In this document: positions 23,720-33,501 of the stretch, one piece after another
Layout: every line of letters starts with the position of its first letter
Position numbering within the stretch: the stretch's first letter is position 1
Assembly (NCBI GenBank): GCA_963747005.1
Contig: CAVVDT010000011.1
Location: forward strand, 124,001 to 188,000
Length of the DNA: 64,000 nucleotides
Reading direction: 5' to 3'
Source of the DNA: CAVVDT01 sp963747005
GTDB lineage: Bacteria; Pseudomonadota; Alphaproteobacteria; Rhizobiales; Aestuariivirgaceae
Translations under genes and position numbers: made by a program
Notes under the pieces: generated by a model
Told to the model about the DNA's origin: nothing
The model's input: the letters and a program-made list of their open reading frames with translations, nothing else
The model's database searches: none

Positions 23720-24802
23720 CTAGACCTTCAGCCGCCGGCGATAGATGACCGGGAGGGCGCGGGCGCTGCGCTCGACCACTTCGCCCAGCCGCACCACCGT
23801 CTCGCCCGCGGCGGCAAGATCGAGCATCACGTCATCTGAAGCTTTTGCCGCCACCACCGCCACCATGCCGATGCCGCAATTGAAGGTCCTGAGCATCTCC
23901 GCCTGCGCCATGTTGCCTTGCGCCCGCAACCAGGAGAACACCGGCGGCACCTCGATGGTTGCGAGATCGATGGCCGCCGCCAGCCCTTGCGGCAGCACCC
24001 GCGGAATGTTCTCGGTAAAGCCGCCGCCGGTGATGTGGGCCAGCGCCTTGATGCCCTTGTGGCGTGCAAGCACGCCAAGCAGCGGCTTCACATAGATGCG
24101 GGTCGGCGTGAGGAGGGCTTCGGCGAGGCTCTCCGCCGGCGCGAACGGGGCCCTGTCGCCGAGCGCCAGGCCCGAGACCGACACCAGCTTGCGGATCAGC
24201 GAATAGCCGTTGGAATGGGGACCCGACGAGGTGAGCCCGATGACCGCATCGCCGGGAGTGACGTCGCGCCTCGGCAGGATGCGCCGGCGCTCCACCGCGC
24301 CCACCGCAAAGCCGGCCAGATCATAATCGTCGCCCTGGTACATGCCCGGCATTTCCGCCGTTTCGCCGCCGATAAGGGCGCAACCCGCCTGGCGGCACCC
24401 TTCGGCGATGCCGGCGATCACCTGCCGCGCGGCCTCCACGTCGAGCCTCCCGGAGGCGTAATAGTCGAGGAAGAACAGCGGTTCAGCACCTTGCACCACC
24501 AGATCGTTCACCGACATGGCGACCAGGTCGATGCCGACGGTTGCGTGGTTGCGGGCCTCGATGGCGAGCTTCAGCTTGGTGCCGACCCCGTCGTTGGCCG
24601 CCACCAGCACCGGATCGCGGTAGCCGCAGGCCTTCAGGTCGAACAGTCCGCCGAAGCCGCCCAGATCGCTGCGCGCGCCCTTGCGCGCCGTCGACCTGGC
24701 CAGCGGCTTGATTTGATCGACGAGGCGGTTGCCGGCGGCAATGTCCACACCGGCCTGATCATAGGTCCACCCCTTGGTCTTGACTTCCGGACGCTTTGCC
24801 AT
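23720..24802 (-). CDS. purM: Phosphoribosylformylglycinamidine cyclo-ligase
   Basis: The 360-residue protein matches AIR synthetase. The N terminus has YDQAGVDIAAGNRLVDQIK, followed by GGFGGLFDL, ANDGVGTKLKLA and MSVNDLVVQGAEPLFFLDYYA, the ATP and substrate motifs, and later GGETAEMPGMY and HITGGGFTENIPRVLP. It converts FGAM to AIR in purine synthesis. It heads the purM-purN pair and is divergent from the DUF2066 gene, a common alphaproteobacterial arrangement. Confidence 0.96.
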   Translation of the reverse strand: MAKRPEVKTKGWTYDQAGVDIAAGNRLVDQIKPLARSTARKGARSDLGGFGGLFDLKACGYRDPVLVAANDGVGTKLKLAIEARNHATVGIDLVAMSVNDLVVQGAEPLFFLDYYASGRLDVEAARQVIAGIAEGCRQAGCALIGGETAEMPGMYQGDDYDLAGFAVGAVERRRILPRRDVTPGDAVIGLTSSGPHSNGYSLIRKLVSVSGLALGDRAPFAPAESLAEALLTPTRIYVKPLLGVLARHKGIKALAHITGGGFTENIPRVLPQGLAAAIDLATIEVPPVFSWLRAQGNMAQAEMLRTFNCGIGMVAVVAAKASDDVMLDLAAAGETVVRLGEVVERSARALPVIYRRRLKV

Positions 24803-24947
24803 GTTGTCTGTCGCTCATTGCGATTTGAGCCGCAGTTGTGGGTCGCGATGGCCTGCCACGCAAGAGGCAAGCAGGACATTTATGGGTTTTCCCCAACCGC
24901 GCGGCACCTCGCTGCGCCAACCCGATCAGGATGAAGTGCCGACACGC

Positions 24948-26036
24948 ATGCTGAGCCGAAACCATCTTGCCCGCCTGCTGGGATCGCTCTTCGTGCTGGC
25001 CGTGCTGTCGCTGCTGGCGCTCAATCCGGCGCGCGCCGACGACAATCTGTTCGTGGTGACGGGGGTGCCGGTCGACGTCAGGGCGGCGACCGCTGCCGAG
25101 GCCAAGAAGCAGGCCCTCGGCGACGTGCAGGTGACGGCCTTTCGCCGCCTTGCCGAGCGCCTCGGTGGCAGCGCAGCCGCCAATGCGGTCGCCGGCTACG
25201 ACATCTCCACCGTCGGCCAGCTCCTGCGTTCCCTGTCGATCGAGGAGGAACACACCGGGCCGGGGCGCTATTTCGCCAAGCTGACGGTGCGCTTCCTGCC
25301 CGACAAGGTGCGTGAGCTCTTCACCTCCGCCGGTATCGCCTGGTCGGAGCATCGTTCCGGCCGCATCGTCATCGTCCCCTTGTGGATGGGCAAGGACGGC
25401 CCCGTCCTGTGGGACGACAATCTGTGGCGCCGGGCATGGCTGTCGCTGGGCGCCGAAAACGCCCTGGTCCCGCTGCTGGTGCCGCTGGGCGACCTCGAAG
25501 ACAGCCAGGCGTTCAGCCTCGAAGATGCGCTGCGCAACGATACATCGAAGCTGGAGCCGATCCGCGTGCGCTACCAGGGAGCATCGATCCTGCTGGCGGT
25601 GGCCTCGGCCGTCGGTGACAACGGCATACACATGAAGATTGCCGGCTCGACCCCGTTGGGCAATGTGCTGTTCGACAAGTCCTATACGGTTGCGGGCGGC
25701 GACGTCGCCGCTGCCGCCGAGGCGGCCGCCCGCCACTTCCATGCGGTCCTCACCGCGAAATGGCGCGCCGGCGTCGGTAGCACGCCGAACCAGCCGCCGG
25801 CCGAGAGCCTCACCGTGGCGGTTCCGTTTACCTCGCAGGACGAATGGAACCTCATCCGTTCCGGGCTTCTGGCGACCCCCGGCGTGGCCGCCGCCGATAT
25901 TTCCAGCCTCGTCACCGGCGGCGGCATGGTGGTGCTCTCCTACACGGTTCCCTTTGAAACCCTGCGCGCGAGTCTGTATCAAAGGCGCCTCAGTCTCCAG
26001 CAGGTCAGTGGTGGCTGGCAACTGCAACCGTTCTGA
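24948..26036 (+). CDS. Exported DUF2066-family protein
   Basis: The 362-residue protein starts MLSRNHLARLLG with a hydrophobic stretch and an ARA-type cleavage site before DDNLFVV, so it should be exported to the periplasm. The DUF2066 pattern is clear: VPVDVRAATAAEAKKQAL (about 35-52), AERLGG, GRYFAKLTVRFLPDKVRELF (about 105-124) and a WDDNLWRRAW segment. Its function is unknown. An upstream in-frame ATG at 24882 is possible but would place the signal peptide internally. It is divergent from purM and followed 39 bases later by the phosphatidyltransferase gene. Confidence 0.82.
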   Translation: MLSRNHLARLLGSLFVLAVLSLLALNPARADDNLFVVTGVPVDVRAATAAEAKKQALGDVQVTAFRRLAERLGGSAAANAVAGYDISTVGQLLRSLSIEEEHTGPGRYFAKLTVRFLPDKVRELFTSAGIAWSEHRSGRIVIVPLWMGKDGPVLWDDNLWRRAWLSLGAENALVPLLVPLGDLEDSQAFSLEDALRNDTSKLEPIRVRYQGASILLAVASAVGDNGIHMKIAGSTPLGNVLFDKSYTVAGGDVAAAAEAAARHFHAVLTAKWRAGVGSTPNQPPAESLTVAVPFTSQDEWNLIRSGLLATPGVAAADISSLVTGGGMVVLSYTVPFETLRASLYQRRLSLQQVSGGWQLQPF

Positions 26037-26075
26037 GCCGAACGGCCCATTCACCGCGACGGCGCGCATAGACCC

Positions 26076-26645
26076 ATGAGCCTTCCCAACCTCATCACCA
26101 TCGGCCGCATCCTGCTGGTCCCGCTGACCATCTGGCTCATCGTGACCAACCAGTTCGGGCTCGCCTTCGTGGTCTTCATCTCCGCCGGTATCTCCGATGC
26201 CGTCGATGGCTTCATCGCCAAGCGCTACGATATGGTGACCGAGCTTGGCACCTATCTCGATCCCATCGCCGACAAGGCGCTGCTGGTTTCGATCTACGTG
26301 TCGCTCGGCCTGCAGGACCACCTGCCGGCCTGGCTGGTTATCCTGGTCGCCAGCCGCGACGTGCTCATCGTCGGCGGCGTGGTGCTGGCCTGGGTCATCG
26401 ACAAGCCCATGCCGATGCAGCCGCGCATCGTCTCCAAGATCAACACCGCCGGGCAGATCCTGCTGGCCGGCGCGGTGCTGCTGCTGCTGGCCATGGAGAT
26501 GCCGGAGTTGCGCGTGATAGTGTTGTCCATCTGGGTCGTTGCCGGCCTGACGGTGTGGTCGGGCACGGTCTATCTCATCGACTGGGCGCACCATGTCGCC
26601 AACGGCGTGGACGGCGGCTCGGGCGGCAAAGAGAAGGCGCCATGA
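26076..26645 (+). CDS. CDP-alcohol phosphatidyltransferase (PgsA-like)
   Basis: The 189-residue membrane protein has the family signature D-x2-DG-x-(I)-A-x9-G-x3-D-x3-D in DAVDGFIAKRYDMVTELG continuing to DPIADK (about 41-67); the usual AR after DG is AK here. It has about five membrane helices. Such enzymes transfer a phosphatidyl group from CDP-diacylglycerol to an alcohol, most often glycerol phosphate or inositol. Its TGA overlaps the ATG of the next gene (ATGA), so the two are coupled. Confidence 0.88.
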   Translation: MSLPNLITIGRILLVPLTIWLIVTNQFGLAFVVFISAGISDAVDGFIAKRYDMVTELGTYLDPIADKALLVSIYVSLGLQDHLPAWLVILVASRDVLIVGGVVLAWVIDKPMPMQPRIVSKINTAGQILLAGAVLLLLAMEMPELRVIVLSIWVVAGLTVWSGTVYLIDWAHHVANGVDGGSGGKEKAP

Positions 26646-27748
26646 ACCTGCAGCGACAACTGGGCTTCTGGCTGGCCGCGCTTGTGTTCTTGTGTGCGCT
26701 CCTGTGGCTGTTCAGCGGCATCCTCCTGCCCTTCATCGCCGGTCTGGCGCTGGCCTATTTCCTCGATCCTCTGGCCGACGCGCTGGAGCGGCACGGCCTG
26801 CCGCGGCTGGCGGCAACCGTGGTGATCCTCGGCGTCAGCGTCCTGACGGTGATCGTCGCGCTGATCCTCCTGGTGCCGGTGCTCGGCGGCCAGGTGGCCA
26901 ATCTGGCGGACCGGCTGCCCGCCTATGCCACATCGCTCGCCGAACTGATCGACAAGGCGCTGCCGACGACCGTCAAGGAAATGATACGCTCGCAGATGGG
27001 CGCCGGCGCGACGGCGACAACCGACATCGCCTCCAAGTCCGCCGGCATCCTCGCCACGCTTGTGCAGTCGCTGTGGTCGGGCGGCCTGGCGCTGGTCAAT
27101 CTCATGGCCCTCATGGTGGTGACCCCGGTGGTCGCCTTCTACATGCTCAACGACTGGGACCGCATGATCGCCCGCATCGACGGCTGGGTGCCGCACCAGC
27201 ACCGCGAGATGGTGCATGCGCTGGCACGCGACGTCGACCGGGCGCTGGCCGGCTTCATCCGCGGCCAGGGTACGGTGTGCCTCTCGCTGGGCGCCTTCTA
27301 TGCCATCGCGCTCATCGCCGCCGGCCTCAATTTCGGCCTGCTGATCGGCCTCACCGCCGGCATCTTGAGCTTCATTCCCTATGTCGGCTTCCTGGTGGGC
27401 GGCGCCTTGTCCATCGGTATGGCGCTGGTGCAGTTCTGGCCCGACTGGATTCATATCGCCGTCATCGTGACGATCTTCGCCGCCGGCAATTTCCTCGAAG
27501 GCAACATCCTGTCGCCCAAGCTGGTCGGATCGAGCATCGGCCTGCATCCGGTATGGCTGATGTTCGCGCTGTTCGCCTTCGGCTACCTCTTCGGCTTCGT
27601 CGGCATGCTGGTGGCGGTGCCGGTGTCGGCGGTCATCGGCGTGCTGGTGCGTTTCGCGCTGGCCCGCTATCTGGCGTCGAAGCTCTATCTGGGCACCGAC
27701 GCACCGCCCGATGAGGCGCTGCCGGCGCGCCGCAAGCCCAGGGCCTGA
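26642..27748 (+). CDS. AI-2E family (PerM/UPF0118) membrane permease
   Basis: The 368-residue protein has about eight membrane helices with the family's central soluble segment (about 90-160) and the conserved FIRGQGTVCLSLGAFY and ILSFIPYVGFLVGG motifs near residues 206-258. The C-terminal region has EGNILSPKLVGSSIGLHPVWLMF. The name derives from the E. coli AI-2 exporter; substrates of most members, including sodium/proton antiporters, are not settled. The start at 26642 overlaps the previous gene, and 8 bases separate it from hdaA. Confidence 0.9.
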   Translation: MNLQRQLGFWLAALVFLCALLWLFSGILLPFIAGLALAYFLDPLADALERHGLPRLAATVVILGVSVLTVIVALILLVPVLGGQVANLADRLPAYATSLAELIDKALPTTVKEMIRSQMGAGATATTDIASKSAGILATLVQSLWSGGLALVNLMALMVVTPVVAFYMLNDWDRMIARIDGWVPHQHREMVHALARDVDRALAGFIRGQGTVCLSLGAFYAIALIAAGLNFGLLIGLTAGILSFIPYVGFLVGGALSIGMALVQFWPDWIHIAVIVTIFAAGNFLEGNILSPKLVGSSIGLHPVWLMFALFAFGYLFGFVGMLVAVPVSAVIGVLVRFALARYLASKLYLGTDAPPDEALPARRKPRA

Positions 27749-27756
27749 GGCCGGCC

Positions 27757-28449
27757 GTGCCGCCGCGCCAGCTCATCCTCGATCTGCCGGTGAGGACATC
27801 CACGGGGCGCGACGATTTCTTCGTCACGGCCGCCAATGAGGCGGCAGTCGGCGTCATCGATGCCTGGCCCGACTGGCCGGCTCCCGTCATGGTGCTGGTG
27901 GGCCCGGCGGGCAGCGGCAAGAGCCATCTGGGTGCCGTCTGGGCGACCCAGTCGGGCGCCACGACGGTCGCAGCCGCAGCGGTGCGCGCCGCCGGAGTGC
28001 CGGAGCTCCTCGAGACCGGCGCCCTTCTCATCGAGGATGCCCCCGGCGTCGGGCTGGACGAGGCCGGCTTCTTCCACGTTCTCAATCTCGCCCGCGAGAT
28101 GAAGGCTTCGGTGCTCGTCGCCGCGCGCGACGATCCCGCCCGCTGGCCGGTGAGCCTGCCCGATCTGCGCACCCGACTCATGGTCCTCGACGTCATCCGC
28201 CTCGGCGCCCCCGACGATCAACTGATGCGCGGCGTCATCGTCAAGCAGTTCCAGGACCGCCAGATCGCCGTCGACGAGGCGGTGGTCAGCTACATGCTCA
28301 CCCGCATGGAACGTTCGCTGGAGGCGGTGGGACGGCTGGTGGCCGAGATCGACCGCACGGCGCTGGAGCAAAAGGCCCGCATCACCCGCGCTTTCGTTGC
28401 CCAGGTCATGGCCGGATATGCCGAGCCGGGGTTGTTCGAGGAGGACTGA
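27757..28449 (+). CDS. hdaA: DnaA-related regulator of replication initiation (HdaA/Hda type)
   Basis: The 230-residue protein resembles the AAA+ domain of DnaA without the DNA-binding domain. Walker A is GPAGSGKSHL (about 49-58), Walker B is ALLIEDAPG (about 89-97) and a conserved arginine follows in SLPDLRTRLMV (about 133-143). The N terminus QLILDLP (about 5-11) matches the clamp-binding motif of HdaA/Hda. It promotes hydrolysis of DnaA-ATP after initiation (RIDA). A GTG start was used, 8 bases after the permease gene. Confidence 0.88.
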   Translation: MPPRQLILDLPVRTSTGRDDFFVTAANEAAVGVIDAWPDWPAPVMVLVGPAGSGKSHLGAVWATQSGATTVAAAAVRAAGVPELLETGALLIEDAPGVGLDEAGFFHVLNLAREMKASVLVAARDDPARWPVSLPDLRTRLMVLDVIRLGAPDDQLMRGVIVKQFQDRQIAVDEAVVSYMLTRMERSLEAVGRLVAEIDRTALEQKARITRAFVAQVMAGYAEPGLFEED

Positions 28450-28479
28450 TGCGGGCCGCAGAACGCCGCGGCGATGCCG

Positions 28480-28509
28480 TTTCATGCTTCCTTCATGTAG
28501 GCGTAATAT
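28480..28509 (+). promoter_or_regulatory. Candidate Pho box and -10 element before ppk
   Basis: TTTCATG (28480-28486) and CTTCATG (28491-28497) are two 7-mers separated by four bases, the geometry of a PhoB-binding box. A TAATAT (28504-28509) six bases later could be the -10 element. The sequence is only a moderate match to the CTGTCAT consensus. Phosphate-starvation control of ppk is established in other bacteria. Confidence 0.45.
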
Positions 28510-28533
28510 GGCATTGATCTTGCGGAGCCTGAG

Positions 28534-30759
28534 ATGAAACGCCGAGACACCCAGGAGAGCGAACCAGACGTGGCGGCCCCGCCGGCGCCGGTTGCCCCTG
28601 GTGCCGCGCCCGGCCTCAGCGATCCGCACCGCTTCATCAACCGCGAGATATCCTGGCTGGGCTTCAATCTGCGGGTGCTGGAGGAAGCGCGCAACGCCCG
28701 CCATCCGCTGCTCGAGCGGTTGCGCTTTTTATCCATTTCCGGTGACAATCTCGATGAGTTCTTCATGGTGCGCGTCGCCGGTCTGGCCGGCCAGATCAGG
28801 GCCGGCATCGTCGAGATCAGCCAGGACGGCCTGACCGCTGTCGAACAGCTTGCACAGATCCGCGCGCTGGCCCAGGACCTGATGGCCGAGCAGGACCGCC
28901 GCTGGCTGAAACTGCGCGAGGAACTGGCGACTGAGGGCATTTCCATCGTCGAGCCCGGTGATCTGGTCGAATCGGACGAGGCGTGGATGGACGAGCGTTT
29001 CCTCGACCAGATCCTCCCCGTCGTCACCCCCATCGCCATCGATCCGGCCCACCCGTTCCCCTTCATCCCCAATCGCGGCTTCATGGTCGCGCTTGAGCTG
29101 GAGCACAAGTCAAGCGGCCATGCCATGAACGCCCTGATGCCGATACCGCATCAGCTTGAGCGCTTCGTGAGGCTGCCGGCGGTGCCCGGTGAAGCTTCGA
29201 AGGTGCGCTTCATTTCCCTCGAACGCATGCTCATCACCTTTGCCCCGAAACTGTTTCCCGGCTACCGCCTGCGCGGGCAGGGCATCTTCCGGGTCATCCG
29301 CGATTCCGACATCGAGGTCGAGGAAGAGGCCGAGGATCTGGTGCGCTTCTTCGAGACGGCACTGAAGCGCCGCCGCCGCGGTTCGGTCATCCGCATGGAG
29401 GTCGATGCCGCCTGTCCGGAAACCTTGCGCAATTTCATCGCCAGCGAAATGGACGTCTCGCCCGACGTCATCGTGGTCTGCGGCGGTCTCGTCGGCTATG
29501 CCGATACCCGCCAGCTCATTCTCGACGAGCGCCCCGACCTCAAGTTCACCCCCTACAATCCGCGCTTTCCAGAGCGCATCCGCGATCTCGGCGGCGACTG
29601 TTTCGCCGCCATCCGCCAGAAGGACATCCTCGTCCATCACCCCTACGAGTCCTTCGATGTGGTGGTGCAGTTCATCCGCCAGGCGGCCGCCGACCCGGAC
29701 GTGGTCGCCATCAAGCAGACGCTCTATCGCACCTCCAGCGACAGCCCCATCGTCGCTGCCCTGACCAAGGCGGCCGAGGCCGGCAAATCGGTGACGGCGC
29801 TGGTCGAACTGAAGGCGCGCTTCGACGAGGAGGCCAATATCCAGTGGGCCCGCGATCTCGAACGCGCCGGCGCCCAGGTGGTGTTCGGCTTCATCGAACT
29901 CAAGACCCACGCCAAGATTTCCATGGTGGTGCGCCGCGAGGCCGGGCAGATGCGCTCCTATGTGCATTTCGGCACCGGCAACTACCATCCCATCACCGCC
30001 AAGATTTACACCGATCTGTCGTTCTTTTCCTGTGACCCGGCCCTGTGCCGCGATGCCGCGCGGGTCTTCAACTACCTTTCGGGCTATGCTGAGCCGGAAG
30101 AGCTCGAACGCATCGCCATTTCGCCCATGTACCTGAAAAAGCGGCTGCTTCAGCATATCGATGAGGAAATCGCCCACGCTGAGGCCGGCCGGCCGGCGCA
30201 GATATGGGCCAAGATGAACTCCATCGTCGATCCCGGCATCATCGACGCGCTTTACCGGGCGAGCATGGCCGGCGTGCAGATCGACATGGTGGTGCGCGGC
30301 ATCTGCTGCCTCAGGCCGGGCGTTCCGGGCCTCTCCGACAATATCCGGGTGAAGAGCATCGTCGGGCGCTTTCTGGAGCATTCGCGCATCGTCTGCTTCG
30401 GGGCGGGCTTCGGTCTGCCGCATCCCAAGGCACGGGTCTACATCTCCTCCGCCGACTGGATGCCGCGCAACCTGCACCGCCGGGTGGAGACACTGGTGCC
30501 GATGTTCACGCCCACCGTGCATGACCAGATCCTCGACCAGATCATGGCGGCCAACTTCAAGGACAACCAGCAGAGCTGGGAACTCCTCGCCGACGGCTCG
30601 ACCCGGCGCATCGAGCCGGGCCTCGACGAGGAGCCGTTCAATGCGCATGAGTATTTCATGCACAACCCGTCCCTGTCGGGGCGCGGCTCCTCGCTCAAGA
30701 ACAGCCTGCCGCCGGAGATCGCCGGAAAGCTTCCCGGCAAGGCGAGGGTGCGCACGTGA
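28534..30759 (+). CDS. ppk: Polyphosphate kinase 1
   Basis: The 741-residue protein spans the full PPK1 family: an N domain beginning around RFINREISWLGFN (about 30-42), a head domain, and two phospholipase D-like catalytic domains with HHPYESFDVVVQF (about 369-381), AIKQTLYRTSSDSP, GTGNYHPITAKIYTD and NLHRRVE. The histidines in the last motifs are the autophosphorylation region. It builds polyphosphate reversibly from ATP. The gene overlaps ppx by four bases (GTGA), giving a synthesis/degradation pair. A candidate Pho box lies in the 84-base leader. Confidence 0.95.
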   Translation: MKRRDTQESEPDVAAPPAPVAPGAAPGLSDPHRFINREISWLGFNLRVLEEARNARHPLLERLRFLSISGDNLDEFFMVRVAGLAGQIRAGIVEISQDGLTAVEQLAQIRALAQDLMAEQDRRWLKLREELATEGISIVEPGDLVESDEAWMDERFLDQILPVVTPIAIDPAHPFPFIPNRGFMVALELEHKSSGHAMNALMPIPHQLERFVRLPAVPGEASKVRFISLERMLITFAPKLFPGYRLRGQGIFRVIRDSDIEVEEEAEDLVRFFETALKRRRRGSVIRMEVDAACPETLRNFIASEMDVSPDVIVVCGGLVGYADTRQLILDERPDLKFTPYNPRFPERIRDLGGDCFAAIRQKDILVHHPYESFDVVVQFIRQAAADPDVVAIKQTLYRTSSDSPIVAALTKAAEAGKSVTALVELKARFDEEANIQWARDLERAGAQVVFGFIELKTHAKISMVVRREAGQMRSYVHFGTGNYHPITAKIYTDLSFFSCDPALCRDAARVFNYLSGYAEPEELERIAISPMYLKKRLLQHIDEEIAHAEAGRPAQIWAKMNSIVDPGIIDALYRASMAGVQIDMVVRGICCLRPGVPGLSDNIRVKSIVGRFLEHSRIVCFGAGFGLPHPKARVYISSADWMPRNLHRRVETLVPMFTPTVHDQILDQIMAANFKDNQQSWELLADGSTRRIEPGLDEEPFNAHEYFMHNPSLSGRGSSLKNSLPPEIAGKLPGKARVRT

Positions 30760-32270
30760 AGCGGCGGCGCTTCGCCCCCGTACCGCCGCGCTTCAAGCCC
30801 GTCGCCGTCGTCGACATCGGCTCCAACTCGGTGCGCCTGGTGGTCTATGACGGCCTGCGGCGGGCGCCCTCGGCGGTGTTCAACGAAAAGATCCTCGCCG
30901 GCCTGGGGCGCGGCGTGGCGCTCACCGGCAAGCTCGCCGAGGACGGCATCGCCCGTGCCTTGCAGGCCCTCACCCGGTTCGCCGCGCTGATCCGCCAGAT
31001 CGGCGTCGAGGAGATTTTTGCCATCGCCACGGCGGCGGCCCGCGAGGCCTCCAACGGTCGCCCCTTCATCGCCGAAGCCGAGGCGATCCTCGGTTGCAGG
31101 ATCGCCATCCTGTCGGGCAAGCGCGAGGCCAAGCTCGCCGCCTCCGGCGTCATGTCGGCCATTCCCGATGCCGATGGCATTGTCGGCGATCTCGGCGGCG
31201 GCAGCCTTGAGCTGATCGACGTCAAGAAGGGCAAGATCCGCGACGGCATCACCTTGCCGCTCGGGCCCTTGCAACTTATCGACCTGTCGGGCGGATCGCT
31301 CAAGAAGGCGGCCGGCATCATCGACGATGCCCTGAAGAAGGCAAAGCTTCTCGCCGGCCTCAAGGGGCGCGACTTCTATGCCGTCGGCGGCACCTGGCGC
31401 AACCTGGCACGCCTGCAGATGGACCAGGCCGGCTACCCCCTCAACATCATCCACCACTACACCCTGCCGCGCGACGGCGCCCAGGCGGTGGCCAATCTGG
31501 TGGGCGGGCTTTCGGCCACCTCGTTGAAGGACATCAAGGCGGTGTCGCGCAACCGCGCCGACACGCTGCCCTTCGGCGCTCTTGTCCTGTCGCGCCTGCT
31601 GGAAGCGTCGAGGCCGAAGAACGTGGTGTTTTCTGCCTTCGGCGTGCGCGAGGGCATCATCCATTCCAAGCTTAAGAAGCGCAAGCGCGACGACGACCCG
31701 CTGCTCTCGGGGTGCTGGGATTTTGCCCGCCGCTACGCCCGCTCGCCCGACCACGAACTGGAACTCGTCGACTGGACCGACAATTTCTTCGCCGGCCTCG
31801 GCAAGGAGACCGACGCCGAGCGGCGCCTGCGCCATGCCGCCTGCCTGCTGGCCGATATCGGCTGGCGCACCCACCCCGATTATCGCGGCTCGCGCTCGCT
31901 CACCATCATCTCGCAGGCCTCCCTCGTCGGCATCGACCATCCGGGGCGCATCTTCCTCGCCCTCACCATCTTCTTTCGCTACGAGGGCCCCGGCACCAGC
32001 TCGGCGCCGCAGGATTTCGTGCGCCTGGTGAACGAGGACATGCTGGAACGGGCCCGCCGCATCGCCGCCACCTTGCGTCTGGCCTACAACCTCACCGCCG
32101 CCATGCCGGGCGTCCTGCCCGACATCGCCCTGAAGGCCGCCAACGGCAAGGTGCTGCAACTCATCCTGCCGGCGCGTCTCGCCGACCTGATGGGAGAGCC
32201 GGTGCAAAAGCGCCTCGACAACCTTGCCGAGCTCGCCGGCCGCAGGGCCGAGGTGGTGGTTGCGCCCTGA
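30756..32270 (+). CDS. ppx: Exopolyphosphatase / guanosine pentaphosphatase family protein
   Basis: The 504-residue protein has the ASKHA-fold motifs VAVVDIGSNSVRLVVYD (about 11-27) and GDLGGGSLELIDV (about 145-157), followed by a C-terminal HD-like helical domain with WRTHPDYRG (about 370-378). This combination is typical of Ppx/GppA enzymes that remove terminal phosphate from polyphosphate or pppGpp. Translation starts at a GTG overlapping the ppk stop codon. It converges with rnd, with only six bases between stop codons. Confidence 0.93.
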   Translation: MKRRRFAPVPPRFKPVAVVDIGSNSVRLVVYDGLRRAPSAVFNEKILAGLGRGVALTGKLAEDGIARALQALTRFAALIRQIGVEEIFAIATAAAREASNGRPFIAEAEAILGCRIAILSGKREAKLAASGVMSAIPDADGIVGDLGGGSLELIDVKKGKIRDGITLPLGPLQLIDLSGGSLKKAAGIIDDALKKAKLLAGLKGRDFYAVGGTWRNLARLQMDQAGYPLNIIHHYTLPRDGAQAVANLVGGLSATSLKDIKAVSRNRADTLPFGALVLSRLLEASRPKNVVFSAFGVREGIIHSKLKKRKRDDDPLLSGCWDFARRYARSPDHELELVDWTDNFFAGLGKETDAERRLRHAACLLADIGWRTHPDYRGSRSLTIISQASLVGIDHPGRIFLALTIFFRYEGPGTSSAPQDFVRLVNEDMLERARRIAATLRLAYNLTAAMPGVLPDIALKAANGKVLQLILPARLADLMGEPVQKRLDNLAELAGRRAEVVVAP

Positions 32271-32276
32271 AAGAGT

Positions 32277-33458
32277 CTATTCCGCCGCCTTGAGGCCCGC
32301 CATATGCTCGACCCGGGCGATCTCGGTGCGGCCGTTATGCAGCACGATGCCCAGATGCCCCTGCATGAGCCCCAGCGCCACCTCGCCGAACACCGTGCGG
32401 CGCCAGCCATGCAGCGCCGCCACCTTGTCGCCATGGCCCGCGGCAATCGCTTCGATATCGGCACTGGAGGCGACCAGCTTGGCGGCCACGCCTTCGCGCT
32501 CGCACACCACTTTCAGGGCGAGCTTGAGCACGTCCACCACCGGACCCGGCGCATCCGCATGGCCGTGGCCGCCCCGCGGCATGTCGGGCAGGGACTTGGG
32601 ATCGCGCTTCACCCCGGCGGCAATCGCCTGCAACAGCCCGTCGGCCAGCCGCGAGCCGGCAAAGCCGCGCGGCAGGGCGCGCAAGCCTTTCAGCGCCTCG
32701 CCATCGGCGGGCGCATGGGTGGCGATTTCGGCGATGGCGTCGTCCTTGACGATGCGCCCGCGCGGCACGTTGCGGCTCTGGGCCTCGCGTTCGCGCCACG
32801 CCGCGACCTCGATGAGGATGGCGAACTGGCGGGCCTTGCGCGGCCGGAACTTGACCCGCGACCAGGCGTTCTCCGGGTCCGCCAGATAGGTTGCGGGCGA
32901 GGTGAGGGTGGCCATTTCCTCGTCCAGCCAGCCTTCGCGCCCGGATTTGTCGAGCATCTCCTTGAGCCGCTCATAGACCACCCGCAGATGCGTGACGTCG
33001 CTCATGGCATAGGTCAGTTGCTTGGGTGAGAGCGGCCGCCGGCTCCAGTCGGTGAAGCGCGAGGACTTGTCGATCTCCACCTTGGCGAGCTTGCGCGCCA
33101 GCACCTCGTAGCTCGCCTGCTCGCCGAACCCGCACACCATGCCGGCCACCTGGGTGTCGAAGATGGGGTGCGGAATGCTGCCCGACAGGTTGTGGATGAG
33201 TTCGATGTCCTGGCGCGCCGAATGGAACACCTTGAGCACCGCCTCGTTGGCCATCAGGTCGAAGAAGGGAGCAAGATCGATTCCCGTTGCCAGCGGATCG
33301 ATCAGCGCTTCGTGGACGCTGCCGGCCACCTGGGCGAGGCAAAGTTGCGGCCAGTAGGTCTGCTCGCGCATGAATTCGGTGTCGACCGTGACATAGGGCT
33401 CGGCGGCGAGCGCCCGGCATAGCGACTTGAGTTCTTCGGTGGTTGTGATGATATCCAT
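32277..33458 (-). CDS. rnd: Ribonuclease D
   Basis: The 393-residue protein has the DEDDy exonuclease residues: VDTEFMREQTYW (first D and E, about 26-37), the HSARQDIEL motif (third D) and YAMSDVTHLRVVYE (last D plus Tyr). An HRDC domain follows (about 205-285), then a second HRDC-like C-terminal domain. RNase D trims the 3' ends of tRNAs and other small RNAs. The ATG at 33458 was selected because the exonuclease fold begins directly after it. It follows the MFS gene by 43 bases on the same strand. Confidence 0.93.
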   Translation of the reverse strand: MDIITTTEELKSLCRALAAEPYVTVDTEFMREQTYWPQLCLAQVAGSVHEALIDPLATGIDLAPFFDLMANEAVLKVFHSARQDIELIHNLSGSIPHPIFDTQVAGMVCGFGEQASYEVLARKLAKVEIDKSSRFTDWSRRPLSPKQLTYAMSDVTHLRVVYERLKEMLDKSGREGWLDEEMATLTSPATYLADPENAWSRVKFRPRKARQFAILIEVAAWREREAQSRNVPRGRIVKDDAIAEIATHAPADGEALKGLRALPRGFAGSRLADGLLQAIAAGVKRDPKSLPDMPRGGHGHADAPGPVVDVLKLALKVVCEREGVAAKLVASSADIEAIAAGHGDKVAALHGWRRTVFGEVALGLMQGHLGIVLHNGRTEIARVEHMAGLKAAE

Positions 33459-33501
33459 GGGTTGGTCCTGGGACTCACATGAACTGAGTCCGTTCGCCAA
33501 A

